From Symbiodinium natans (lineage: Eukaryota > Sar > Dinophyceae > Suessiales > Symbiodiniaceae), in NCBI GenBank assembly GCA_905221605.1, contig CAJNDS010002142.1:182501-246500 (forward strand): a DNA stretch of 64,000 nucleotides. The letters run 5' to 3'. Under the pieces are notes generated by a model. It saw only the letters and a list, made by a program, of their open reading frames with translations. It did no database searches and was not told the origin of the DNA. Shown one piece after another: positions 33,000-43,594 of this stretch (positions are counted from its first letter, which is position 1; every line of letters starts with the position of its first letter). The position numbers and the translations under genes were made by a program.

Positions 33000-33612
33000 G
33001 AACCCTAGAACCCTAAGACCCCCAAAATCCTAAACCCTAAACCCCTGAAATCAGGAAACATAGAACCCTAAACCCCTGAAACCCTCAACCCTACACACCT
33101 GAAACCCGCAACCCCAAACCGACCTTGAACCCCTAAAACCATACACCCCTTAACCCGAAACCCCTAAACCCTAGAACCCTAAACCCTAAAAGCTCCAAAC
33201 CCTGGAACCCGAAACCCCTAAAACCCTGAACCCCAAACTGACCTTGAACCCCAAAACCCCCAAACCCCTTAACCTTAAACACCTAAAACCCTAAACCCCT
33301 AGAACCCTCAACCTCAAAAGCTCTAAACCCTAGAACCCTAGACCCTTAAAACCCTAACCCCTATCCCTAAACCCTAAACCCTAAACCCTAAACCCTAAAC
33401 CCTAAACCCTAAACCCTAAACCCTAAACCCTAAACCCTAAACCCTAAACCCTAAACCCTAACACCTAAACCCTAAACCCTAAACCCTAAACCCTAAACCC
33501 TAAACCCTAAACCCTAAACCCTAAACCCTAAACCCTAAACCCTAAACCCTAAACCCTAAACCCAAACCCTAAACCCTAAACCCTAAACCCAAACCCTAAA
33601 CCCTAAACCCTA
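33000..33612. repeat. Largest telomere-like region of the window
   Basis: Degenerate CCCTAAA-like units from 33000 pass into about 35 nearly perfect CCCTAAA units at 33360-33612, with a few 6-nt slips (CCCAAACCC). It is the longest array in the window and lies before the exon at about 33620. Confidence 0.95.
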
Positions 33613-33619
33613 GCAACAA

Positions 33620-35322
33620 GTCGCAGGATGGCAGCTATGATCTGGACTGCCCAGCCCCGAGCCATTGTCAGCCATGGAACCTTCCTTGCTGCTGAAGCGT
33701 TTAGGGTTTAGGGTTCAGAGTGTTTACTAGAATTCCCAATATTTTGCTTCCTTAACCCGTATAAACGACCCATAATTTCCCATTCTAGTCAAATAGTCCC
33801 ATGTAGTCTTCTGAGGTCGACCGCAGACCTCAACCCTAGACTCGTAGTTTCTCAAAACCGAAACCCGAGCTTAAACCCAAAACCCTTGTACAGCCCTTAC
33901 GCCTTAAACCCTACAATCCCAACCCTTGAAGCTTAAACCCTCAACCCCGATAAACCCTAAACCCCTTTAGACCCTCAACCCCCAAAACCCCTAAAACCCC
34001 TAAAACCCTAAACCCTAAACCCCTAAACCCCTAAACCCCTAAACCCCTAAAACCCCTAAAACCCTTAGCCACTGAACCCCCGGGCCCCTGAACCCCTGCA
34101 CCCCTTAAAATCACCTAAACCCCCAACCCCGAAAACCCGAACCTTAAGACCCTAAACCCATACACCCCTCAAATCACTAAATCCTTAAACCCTCAGACCC
34201 TAAACCCTAAACCCTAGCCCTAAACCCTAAACCCTAAACCCTAAACCCTAGCCCCTAAACCAGCTTCCGGAAAATCCCAACCAGGTCAGGGGAGGTGGGG
34301 TCCTGGGCTCGGGAGTACTGTTAGGGTTTAGGGTTTAGGGTTTGGGGTTTAGGGTGGTTTGGGGTTTGGGGTTTGGGGTTTGGGTTTTTAGGGCTTAGTA
34401 TTTAAGTGGCCAGAAGAAGACCATAGCCGATCTTGCCTTGAATCCTCAACCCAAAACTGTTCGGGGTTAGGGTTTAGGGTTCAGGGCCTACTTGGAGGTT
34501 CATGGGTAGTTATAAGCAGGGTTACAAGTCTTGTGACTATAACCCCATGTCGGGTTCTGATTATATCCTCCTTGTAGCTACCCATGAGCTTCCAAGCAGA
34601 GGCCCAGAACCTGAACCCTCAAGCCCGAAAGCCTAAACCCTAAACCCTAAACCGCAAATACTAAGCGCCTTTGCGTGTCTATTTGCCGCCGGCCAAAGGT
34701 CCCCGGGCGGGTCCGTATATGCGGTTGTTCAAGGTCAGGTTCCCCTAAATACTAAATATCATTCAAACTAAGACTGGTCCTCTGTGTATTCCTATGTTAG
34801 ACTGGTATCTGGCTTTTGAATAGTAGTCCGGTCTTCTTGAACGGAATGTCTGAATCATCTTACTCGTCCCCTAAGCCCGATAAACTGTTGGCTTGCATCC
34901 TGGATCCCATTGCCCAGAGGGTCCCCACAGCCTCAAAACCTGATTGAGTATGGTGTTGGGGTACTAAACCCTAAACCGTAAACCTTAAACCCGAAACCCT
35001 AACCCTAAACCCTAAACCCTAATTCCATAGTAGTACCACAGATGGAAACTTTGGGTTGCCAAGGCCAGCAGCGCGTCCGAGCAGATGCGATCATGCCATT
35101 CCCGGACGCTGGGGTTGACTTGGAAGAAGATCCTAAAGTTTTTTGGGCTTAAACCCTAAACCCTAAACCCTATACCCTAAACCTGAACCCTATACCCTAA
35201 TCCCTAAGCCCACGGAAATGGTGTTTTCATGGGACACCCACATCCACCTTAGGATGGCGAGTTGGTGGAGTACCACAGCACATCCATGAATGTGGGATGG
35301 CCCAGTGAACCTCCGGTTTGGC
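33620..35322 (+). CDS. Exon group, 5' part of a gene region with module-like exons
   Basis: Exon from 33620 (KSQDGSYDLDCPAPSHC) resembles the DLDCK-type module seen at 42209. Exons 34414-34465 (KTIADLALNPQPKTV), 34666-34738 (LRVYLPPAKGPRAGPYMRLF) and 35042-35137 (LWVAKASSASEQMRSCHS) agree in phase. Exon 35253-35322 reads GELVEYHSTSMNVGWPSE, matching the VEYHS module at 41712; its donor is C|GTTTAGGG. The phase between 35137 and 35253 does not fit, so an exon is missing or a site is wrong. Dinoflagellate proteins commonly carry repeats of the type VEYxSxxxxxWIPAK, and I infer a relation. It may be the same gene as the exons to 37567. Confidence 0.5.
34485..34598. mobile_element. IR-A element
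   Basis: Starts CTACTTGGAGGTTCATGG and ends CCCATGAGCTTCCAAGCA. It lies between the exons 34414-34465 and 34666-34738, within one intron. Confidence 0.75.
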
Positions 35323-36050
35323 GTTTAGGGTTGGTGGTTTTTAGGGTTTAGGGTTTAGGGTTTAGGGTTTAGGGTTACTGCGGTTTCTAGAGTTCCTTTG
35401 TGAGGGGGCGGGCTGGGGGAGGGGAGGGGCGGGAGGGGGGGGAGGGGGGGGGGGGGGGGGGGGGGGGGGCTAGGCAGTGTTCTCGCCTTATTTGTATCTA
35501 TAAAGTGAGCAGGTACTGCAAAGTAGGGACTACAACAATCGCACAATTGGGGTCTATGTAGGCTTTTTGCTCACCTTGCACTGAAACTTTGTAGCCCCGT
35601 GGTGCCCTCTCACTTTCTGTGGTTCAGGGTTCCCTTACAAGCCAAAAGTAGGGTGCCCTATCTATTATGATCTGGGTTACCGGGGTCCCTTATTATACTA
35701 CGGCTACAGAAGGTACCACGCAAATTCGAGGCATGTTTAGGGTTTAGGGTTTAGGGTTTGGGGTTTAGGGTTTAGGGTTTAGGGTTTAGGGTTTTATCGA
35801 CGCGTGATGGGACGGGGGTTCTCTTCGCTGGAGACGGGAGTGGCGGGGCTGGTCTTGACTTCGGGCCGGACTTTCTCATTTCACATTGTCTCTTGTTTGG
35901 TATATACGTATATATATATATATGTATTCTGTATAGGTATATTTATTTGTTTATTCATATGTACTTGCTTATTTATTTATTTGTTTGTCGTACGCCTGTG
36001 TCTGCCGATTCGTGACGATTTTTTATGTGTGTAATTTGCATTTGTTTCAG
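35323..36050. other. Large intron or intergenic stretch
   Basis: Contains a G(30) tract at 35440-35469, two TTTAGGG arrays (35343-35375, 35735-35793) and A/T repeats (35900-35935). An open island at 35807-35899, ending at a GTATATAC donor, reads either MGRGFSSLETGVAGLVL or, in another frame, GTGVLFAGDGSGGAGLDF. It may be an exon, but I cannot place it in phase. Confidence 0.4.
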
Positions 36051-37567
36051 TTATGGGCTGTTTGAAATGAACGAATGCAGTGGCCATGCAGTCGGTTGCA
36101 AACTGCGGCTTGCATGGGTTATAGGGGGTTACAACGTTTGGAGTCTAAGGCCTCTCGGCCTTACTCAATGTAGGATGGCTTCGTTGTGTCTGCCGCAAGC
36201 CTACAGCAACCTCAAATCCTCTACAACCTAAGCCCTGAATACCCTATGAACCCTGAACCCAAGACCCCAATCCCTGAACCCTAAACCCTAAACCCTGACC
36301 CAAATTAACTTCGTGCCTCGCGCCCTGCAGTCGTGGATACCTGCGCGGCTCCTGAAACAAGGCCCGGGGGGGCAACATGACATACAGGGGCCTGAATAAC
36401 TAGAATAGGGTTTAGGGTTTACGGTTTAGGGTTTAGGGTTTAGGGTTGAATTAGGGTTTAGGTTTAGGGTTTAGGGTTTAGGGGCCTGAAGAATTAGAAT
36501 TGGGTTTCGGGGGGGTTCTTATGGTATAGTTACAAACGGACCATAAGGGCATGTTATTCGCAATTCTTCCGACCCGTATAGTAGGGACTGGGGAGTGTTC
36601 GTTCATGCCGGATTTCGCTCACTCTCGGTCTTTTTTTGTGTTTGCTCTCTCTCTCTCTCTCTTTCTCTCGATGTGTGTGTGTGTGTGTATATGTATCTGC
36701 ACATACGTAGATAGCTCATGTAAGGTGCATGCCTCACGAACTTCCCTATCCCTAAACCCTAAACCCTAAACCCTAAACCCTAAACCCCAAACCCCAAACC
36801 CTAAACCCTAAACCCTAAACCCTATAACCCTATAACCCTATAAATCCTAAACCTTCATTGGGACCCTTGGGTCCAAGGCCCCGGCTTAGAGGAAAGCCGC
36901 CAGGTCAGCGGATGGCCACGTTCGACCTCGTCCTTGGCTCGGCTATTGCTTTAGGGTTCAGGGTTTAGGGTTTAGGGTTTAGGGTTTAGGGTATTCTGGG
37001 TTCGGGGCCCAGGGTTCGTGGTTTTTCAGAACTTGGGATTTCGGAAGTTCCTAAGAGAAACTACCATTAAGTTCCAGTCTCCAGAGCAAGGGGCTCTGAC
37101 AATGAGAAGTACAATGAATGAACTGCATTCCGCAGATCGGGCTAGACTGGGAAATACGGACAAATCCCTAAACCCTAAACCCCAAACCCTAAACCCTAAA
37201 CCCTAAACCCTAAACCCTAAGCCGAACGTAAAGACTCAGACATACTATAGGGTGTTTGAACTGGCGGATTGTGGGTTTAGGCTCCAGGATTTTTCGAGGG
37301 TTTGGAAGTTGGGAAGCCGCAGGGCGTGGGTAATGCCCCTTCAGCAAGGAATCTCTTGCCCTAGTAGATTAAGCCTTATGGGGATCCGTATTATGACTTG
37401 AAGACTAACCCTAAACCCTAAACCCTAAACTCTAAGAACGTTGCTAGGATAAGGATTTAGGATCTAGGGCCTGGTGTGCAGAGTGGGTTACGGTTTTGAA
37501 GTCCGGAACTCACCGCTGTGAAGCTGCTGAACGAGTCGTGACCGAAATCAGCACTGAGGAGCTATAA
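36051..37567 (+). CDS. Exon group ending in a stop, unrecognised gene
   Basis: Exon 36051-36117 (MNECSGHAVGCKLRLAW, after GTTTCAG) joins in phase to one from 36174 (DGFVVSAASLQQPQILYN). Exon from 36331 reads SWIPARLLKQGPGGQHD, a WIPA-type module, and runs into TAA at 36397 unless spliced. Exon 36890-36947 (RMATFDLVLGSAI; GC donor GCTTTAGGG) joins in phase to one from 37087 (MRSTMNELHSADRARLGN). A terminal exon 37502-37567 reads HRCEAAERVVTEISTEEL, then TAA. Whether these form one gene is not established. Confidence 0.45.
36386..36508. repeat. TTTAGGG array between 25-nt direct repeats
   Basis: AGGGGCCTGAATAACTAGAA at 36386 and AGGGGCCTGAAGAATTAGAA at 36480 flank an array of about ten TTTAGGG-like units. 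The flanking copies match at 22 of 25 positions. Confidence 0.8.
36640..36712. repeat. (CT)n and (GT)n microsatellites
   Basis: CTCTCTCTCT followed by GTGTGTGTGT and TATATG. Non-coding. Confidence 0.9.
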
Positions 37568-37667
37568 CAGGGGTTCAGGGTCTAGGGTTTAGGGTTTAGG
37601 GTTTAGGGTTAGGGAGTATAGTATTTTTGAGGTACAGCAGGGTACCCCTATCTTGTGAAATGCCCAT

Positions 37668-38174
37668 ATGGATTTGGCTGAGCGCGCTTTTTGGCCTGTT
37701 AAACGGTTCCAGATTCTTCAAAAGGGTAGTCGAGTGGAACCCAGAAGAAAAGAGTGGAGGTTTCTAGCTATAAGTAGATACGTATAGTAACTATACTTCT
37801 AGCAAGATTTAGGGCACTTATAGCCCTACTTATAACTACTCAAACGAACCTCCAATGGCGGCACCTTGCAGCCAAGGACTGCAAAGATGGAGTGGAGATC
37901 AACAAGATACGCCTGCCGCCACCGCATGGGGGTCCTTTGCCTGCAAACACCCAGAGACTCCAAAACCCCTGAATTCAGGAATATACCTCAAATCATACTT
38001 CGGGCTTGTACTATAATTTCAGGGAGTCTCTGGGCATTGGCAGCTTCCTGCAACATGGAGAGAGCCCCCCCTTTCATGTTCACGCACTCAATTCGCAGTA
38101 CACACCTCTTGAGCCGTGGCCTTCGAGGCAAAGGCGGCGGCAAGGATGCTGGAAAAGGCGCTGGAAGTTCATAA
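37668..38174 (+). CDS. Small Gly/Lys-tailed protein, three exons, complete
   Basis: Exons 37668-37725 (ATG; MDLAERAFWPVKRFQIL), 37872-37931 (DCKDGVEINKIRLPPPHG) and 38044-38174 (stop TAA 38172-38174) total 249 nt, 82 residues, in phase. The C-terminus is rich in Gly and Lys (RGKGGGKDAGKGAGSS). Intron 1 (146 nt) starts GTAGTC and contains an IR-A element before GCAG; intron 2 (112 nt) starts GTCCTT and contains an IR-B element before GGCAG. The ATG was chosen as the first in the open frame; a trans-splice acceptor could lie upstream. The next gene begins only 73 nt after the stop. No known family. Confidence 0.6.
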
Positions 38175-38247
38175 GGTATGTTACATGTAAGGTTTAGGGT
38201 TTAGGGTTTAGGGTTTAGGGAACGGCGATCGCGCTTGCCCCTGCAAT

Positions 38248-38896
38248 ATGAAGCTAGTACTGCCTGCACACGAGTGGTTCTTGCCCCCTATGGCCCATAA
38301 CCCCCGAATGAAGTACTGTAGCGCATCTTAGGTTCTTCTTTTACGAGCAAGGCATTTTCGTTTGTATAGGGTTTAAGGTCTTTAGGGTTGAGGGTCTTTA
38401 GGGTTTAAGTGTTTAGGGTTTCAGAGTTTAGGGGTATGTTCCTTAACTGGTGAGACGGGGCTTTGGAAAGCTAGGCCACAGACCACATTCCTTGTATAAT
38501 CCCTTAAAAGGGTATAGTTAAGTCCCTCCTTCCCTACGAAGAACCTGGGGACCTTGTGCAGGTATGGCACCGGGGCCTCCGATGACCACCTTCCCGCTAC
38601 AGGCGCATGACAGACCGACTTGCCCGGAGAGCCCCAAGACTCCTTAAGTAAGGAGTCGTTTACCGTAAGCTTTCTGTGAAACCGTGGTCTGCCTTGAGGA
38701 GCAAGGCGATATTGGGTTCGGTGGGCGGGGCGCAGAGGTTTGCATGTACGTCCTGAAGTCTAGCAGTTCAAGGACTCAGTCAAGTCCCCGAAATGCCCAA
38801 AGAAGGGAGGGCAGTCTCAGCCTCCATGCAAGGAATACGTCGAGAGAGAACCAGCGGGAGGACCAGCCAAGCCCTGAACCCTCCGTTGGGGGGTAG
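38248..38896 (+). CDS. Small unrecognised protein, three exons, complete
   Basis: Exons 38248-38317 (ATG; MKLVLPAHEWFLPPMAHNPR), 38562-38630 (MTTFPLQAHDRPTCPE) and 38670-38896 (TAG 38894-38896) give 366 nt, 121 residues. The last exon reads DIGFGGRGAEVCMYVLKSSS and then a Ser/Arg/Gln-rich tail. Intron 1 holds degenerate TTTAGGG units and an IR-H relative. Intron 2 would be only 39 nt, starting GC and containing the palindrome ACTCCTTAAGTAAGGAGT. If that intron is wrong, the second exon ends at TAA and the third belongs to another gene. No domain recognised. Confidence 0.5.
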
Positions 38897-38980
38897 CCCT
38901 AAGCCCTACCAACCCTACCAACCCTACAAACCCTACCAACCCTACCAACCCTACCAACCCTACCCACCCTACCAACCACC
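38897..38980. repeat. Variant array, unit CCCTACCAA
   Basis: Eight to nine copies of CCCTACCAA lie between the stop at 38896 and the exon at 38983, ending CCACCAG. It is a third 9-nt relative of CCCTAAA, here directly before a splice acceptor. Confidence 0.85.
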
Positions 38981-38982
38981 AG

Positions 38983-41900
38983 GCGGGCGAGATCTGCTTC
39001 TACAAGAGCTCGGCCCATGGGTGGATCCCTGCAAAGGCGCCCCGCAGCCGCAGCCTCCTTGAATTATAAGGTAGGGTTTAGGATTTAGGGTTTAGGGTTT
39101 GGGGTTTAGGGTTTGGGGTTTAGGGTTTTAGGGTTTTAGGGTTTAGGGTTTAGGGTTTAACTTTACTGCAACTTTGTCACTTTATAAGTTTTGGGGCTCC
39201 TTTATTTCGTATTAAGGGAGCTAATTCATTGGGGAGGCAACCAAGGAATTTTGGAATATGCCTTGCAGGTGCAGGTGTTAAGCGCGCAGGGCTCTCATGG
39301 GAGTCCCACATAGGGTTTATGGAGCAGGGCGCCAATGCGCGCAAAACGGCACGTGATGCGGTAAAACAAACCCTAAAACCACAAACTCTTAACCCGAAAA
39401 CCTCAAACACCCCTAAACCCTAAATCCCAAACCCCTTAAGCTGCAGACCCTAACCCCCCAAAACCCTAAACCCAAAACCCCCAAGAGCCCCAAAGCCCTT
39501 AAGCCTAAACCCTAAACCCTAAACCCTAAACCCTAAACCCTAAACCCCTGCAGGTGCAAAGCTACCGCACTGGCGACTCGACCTGCGAGCTGGACGTGAA
39601 GCCTGGCGCCAACGTGCGGACCTCTGGGTTTAGGGTTTCGAGGGTTAGGGACTTTAGCGATTTTTTGGGCTCATGCTAACAGTTCTTAATAGGGATATCA
39701 GTATCCCCTATTATAATACCTATTGAGCACTGTTCTATCAGAGGGGGGAACATCCCAAGTTTCCAGGTTTATAGGGCTAGGGTCTAGGGCTTTCAGAGGT
39801 TTTGGGGTGTTGGGGCTGCAGGGGTTTGTTAAGGTTCCAAGCTCAATTTTTGGGTTTTAGGGGTTGAGGGGTTTGGGGGTTTAGAGGTTTAGGTTTTGGG
39901 TTCAAGGTTTAGGGGATTTTCCAAGTATGGGCCCTTAATTTGGGTCCCTTGGTATATAACCCTCGAGTACACTATATAGTAAGGGCCAAGATCCCTATAA
40001 GCAAGGGTAAGGGACCATACTAAGGGCCCGAACTTTGGGGTTTCGAGGTTTATAGGGGTTTAGAGTTTCAGGGGTTTAGGGGTTCAGGGTTTTAGGGGTT
40101 TGTGGGTCTAGGGGTTTAGGGGTTTTAGCTTTTATCGGGTTTATGGGTTTAGGGGTTTTGGGGTTTTGGGGGTTTGGGGGGTTTGGGAGTTTGAGGGTTT
40201 GAGGGTTTGGGGTTGGGGTTTAGGGGGTTTCGAGGTGTAGGGGTTTTGTGGTTTTGGGTTTAACGGGTCAGGAGTTTTGGGGTTTAGATGTTTAGGGTGT
40301 TGCGGTTTTGACTTTTGGGTTTAAGGTTTTAGGGTTGGGTGTTTTTGGCTTTTTGGTGTTAGGGTTTGGGGGTTCAGGGTTTTCGATTCTTGGGTTTATG
40401 TCTTTGGGTTTAGGGTTTTGACTTTTCGGTTTTCGGGGTTTGGCTTTTTGGGGTTAGGGTTTTGGGCTTGGGGTTTAGGGTTTTGCCTTCTTGAGGGTTT
40501 TGGGATTGAGGGCCCCCCGACCTGCGGTGCCGTGAAACTCATGGTTTCCAGAATTCCCAGAAAGCCTTGTGGAACTTCTCTTTCTCTCTCTCTCTCTCTC
40601 TTTTGGTTTTGAGCTTTAAGTTTTGAATTGGATTCCCTCATAAACCGAACGAGCAGAGACAAAGGATCCTTATGATAACGGCTACCTGATGCCCTATGCA
40701 CCCAAAACCGCATGCGCTTTGGGCGTCTCATGGTCTAGGAGGCGCTAAACCCCAAGCGCTAACCCAAACCCTAAACCCTAAACCTTAGGGAGGCATCTTA
40801 CAGCTCGCTTTAGCAGATGAAGTCGAGGTAGGGCTTCAGGGCTCAGGATGTAGAGGGCTTAGTGGTTTAAGGCTGGTCTGCTCCTAAACCCGGTTTAGGG
40901 TTTAGAGTTTAGGGTTCAGGGTTTAGGGTGCTTAGAGGTTTAAGGCTGGTCTGCTCCTGAACCCTAAACCCTACACCTCAACTACTTGCCCAACACAGCA
41001 ACGAGATGTTAGAGAACTGACCATATACAAGCTAGCCGAGTTTCGGGCTTAATATATGCATCCTAATCCTCAGACCCTAGCCTCAAGCTATAAACTAAAG
41101 CCCACAACTCCCGTAGCAGCCTGAAACCCTAAACCCTAAATCCTAGACCCTAGACCCTAGACCCTAAACCCTACACTTTCGGGAAGTCCATTCCAGGTGG
41201 ACAACGTGTTCCGCCTGCTGGATGGCACTGAGGTGCCGCTGTGGTGAGCACGCCAGGGTGTTAAGCACGTTGTGCAAATCCAGGCTTCTGCTATTTGCTT
41301 AAGAACAGCCCCAAGCAATCAACAGAACATCTTCCTTACAGTTACAAGGGTAACTCAGGGATTCTTATCTTAAGTTTTTATTGGTTCTTCAGCAAATAGA
41401 AGCTTTGTTGCATTGTTTTGCCCCCCCCCCCCCCCCCCCCCCACCCCAGCACATCAACTCTGTTCATCTCGTGTCTCCTGGTGTCCTGGAGTTTGCGAAC
41501 TCAAATCTTCCCACTAATCTCTTCAGCGCCAATGAGGAAGCTAGCTTCTTACAGATCCCAAATTGTGTTTTTTTTTTGTTTTTTTTATGGCAGGGGCTTA
41601 GACCTTGCAGGGTTTGCCGGGGCCTAGCACAGCCTGCAAACCCTCCAGGCACAAAACCCAGCCAAGAGCTTCGAATATCTTGGAACCCTAAACCCTAAAC
41701 CCTAAACGAAGGTGGAGTACCACAGCGCAACATCCAACAGCTGGATTGCCGCCAAGCGCGGGGACTCGGACATTGTTCGGTTCTGTTAGGTTTAGGGTTT
41801 AGGGTTTAGGGTTTAGGGTTTAGGGTTTAGGGTTTAGGGTTTAGGGTTTAGGGTTTAGGGTTTAGGGTTTAGGGTTTAGGGTTTAGGGTTTAGGGTTTAG

Positions 41901-42714
41901 GGTTTAGGGTTTAGGGTTTAGGTTTGTCGGCTTCAGCTTCATCTCGGGGCCGTTTTAGCCCATGGAATTATCCCTCCACTTAACTATTCTTGCCCCGATT
42001 CAGACCCTCTTTCAAACGGTAGGTGCGCCTTAGTGGGGTGGGTGTAGGAAAGTTAACCCCAAACCCGAAACCCTAAACCCCCCCTAAACCCTACTCCTAA
42101 ACCCTACCAACCCTAAACCCTAAACCCCAAACCCTAAACCCTAAACCCTAAACCCAAAAACCCTAAACCCTCTCAAAGCCGAAGATCCCACGCCCCAGGC
42201 TTCTGCAGAGGGCCTCGGAGCCTGGAACGTTCGATCTGGACTGCAAGATGGCAGCGCGGGGCTCAGAGGCATTTTTTGTTGGGTTGGGTTTGGGTTATAT
42301 AGGGTTTGGGGTTTAGGGGCAGATGGTTTAGGGTTTAGGGTTTAGGGTTTAGTAAGGGTTTTTTTTTGCGAGTTTGGGGCTGAGGGTGGTGTAGGGTGCA
42401 GGGGTTGGGGGTGTCTAGATCTGAGGGTTGCAGGTCTATGGAGCTTTCCCCATGACACACTCGCGGCACGCAGCGGACAGTCATCAAACGAAGGCCTGAA
42501 CGAAATGCTACAAATACAGCTTAGTGCAGGAATGGTGCATATTCTTTGGGATGTTCCCCCTTATACTAACAGGCCTTATATATACTAGGGGTTCTAGTGC
42601 CCCCTAATATAAACCTGATCAAGGACTGTTAGTATAAGGGGGAACATCCCAACATATTCCATTCAAGGCATCTTCCGTAAGGGGCTCTTGGACTTGTTGC
42701 ACAACTCGTTCTAG
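38983..42714 (+). CDS. Gene with WIPAK / ELDVKPG modules
   Basis: Exons 38983-39036 (ICFYKSSAHGWIPAK; GC donor) and 39554-39627 (GDSTCELDVKPGANV) form one module; 41712-41774 (VEYHSATSNSWIAAKRGDSD) and 42209-42277 (PGTFDLDCKMAARGSEA) form a second. Between them are 40804-40827 (LALADEVE), 41197-41243 (VDNVFRLLDGTEVPL; donor GTGAGC) and one from 41611 (GLAQPANPPGTKPSQEL). A candidate at 40665-40748 (DNGYLMPYAPKTACALG) ends in TAA and may belong elsewhere. After 42434-42493 (VYGAFPMTHSRHAADSH), the last exon 42668-42714 reads IFRKGLLDLLHNSF, TAG. Such two-part repeats are frequent in dinoflagellate proteins of unknown role. The order is clear, but not every junction is resolved. Confidence 0.5.
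39640..40500. repeat. Degenerate G/T-rich telomere-like intron
   Basis: About 850 nt of decayed TTTAGGG/TTTTGGG units (GGTTTAGGGGTTTTGGGG and similar), with an IR-E element at 39672-39757. The strand asymmetry (G/T on +) is strong. Confidence 0.8.
41287..41400. mobile_element. IR-D inverted-repeat element
   Basis: Begins ATTTGCTTAAGAACAG and ends GGTTCTTCAGCAAATAG. It lies in the intron after the exon 41197-41243. Other copies are at 51598-51711 and 58868-58989, with right ends at 2165, 21108 and 30465. Confidence 0.8.
41788..41923. repeat. Long perfect TTTAGGG array
   Basis: About 19 uninterrupted units follow the exon ending near 41774-41784. Confidence 0.95.
42550..42657. mobile_element. 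IR-E inverted-repeat element
   Basis: Begins GGGATGTTCCCCCTTATACT and ends AGTATAAGGGGGAACATCCC, a near-perfect hairpin. Relatives lie at 39672-39757 and 54015-54113. Ten bases after it the acceptor TTCAAG precedes the last exon of the 38983-42714 gene. Confidence 0.85.
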
Positions 42715-43594
42715 CACAGGAGGTGCTAGTCGTCGCATTGGCCTCTCAAGGCCCTTACATCCTCAACCCCCCCCAAGTGAATCCCCTCTCGGGGATTTAG
42801 GATTTACGGTATACGGTTTAGGGTTTAGGGACTAGAAAGCCCCGTAGTGCCCTCTTTTTTTCGTCGGGGGGGGGCTTTAGGTTCCCTTATACACCCCTTC
42901 AAGCAAAACAGGGCACCCCTTTTCAATCCTAGGTTACTGGGCAACCTAGCCTCAACTGCGTATGCCACAGGGTGCACTATAGTAGTGCCATTATGGAATG
43001 AGGTACCCAGAAGACATGGGTTCCCCTACTAGCCCCCTCTTTACTGCCCCCTCTATCCTACCCCCCCCCCCCCCCCCCCCAACCCACCGGCCCACCCCAC
43101 TCATAATTCAGGCTGTTTAGGGATAATTAAGCCTAGTTATGATTATTTAAGGGGGAAACCCAGGGGGGGGCCGTTGTAGGGAAACCCATGAATTATGGAA
43201 TGAGGCACCCAGAGACCCTACCAAAAAAGGCTTCTGCAACCATTGGGCTTAGTGGGTTCACTCCATAATTAAGGAAGATGAGCAGCTCCGAAGATAGAGC
43301 CTCTAAGTACTAAAATCCTTCTTCATACAGGAGGCCCCAGAAAAGAAGTACAACCCTAAAACGCCTTAAATCAGAATAAAGGTCCCTCTTTGCTGAAAGG
43401 TACATGCCTCAAATAATTGGGCTCTCTGGAGGTACATGTGGTCAGCTCTCAAAATTATGGACCTCTTATGGGCACCCGAAGTATTCAGGGCCGCCTTACA
43501 AGAAGGACCCCCCCAAAAGGACCATATTTCAGAGAACGCACCATGTGGAGATCCCAATCCTAAACAAGCCTTGGGAAGCTCCGACACTCAGCCA
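42715..43594. other. Intergenic region built of inverted-repeat elements
   Basis: Contains an element at about 42837-43035 (ends CCCCGTAGTGCCCTC / GGGTTCCCCTACTAG), a C-rich tract (43062-43080), an A/T-poor palindromic block around 43100-43215, and an IR-G element at 43435-43552 (GTGGTCAGCTCTCAAAATTATGG). No exon is supported before 43595. Confidence 0.55.

Noticed and set aside
38897-38980. CRISPR-like array
   Set aside because: The units are 9 nt without unique spacers; it is a variant telomere-type tandem repeat.
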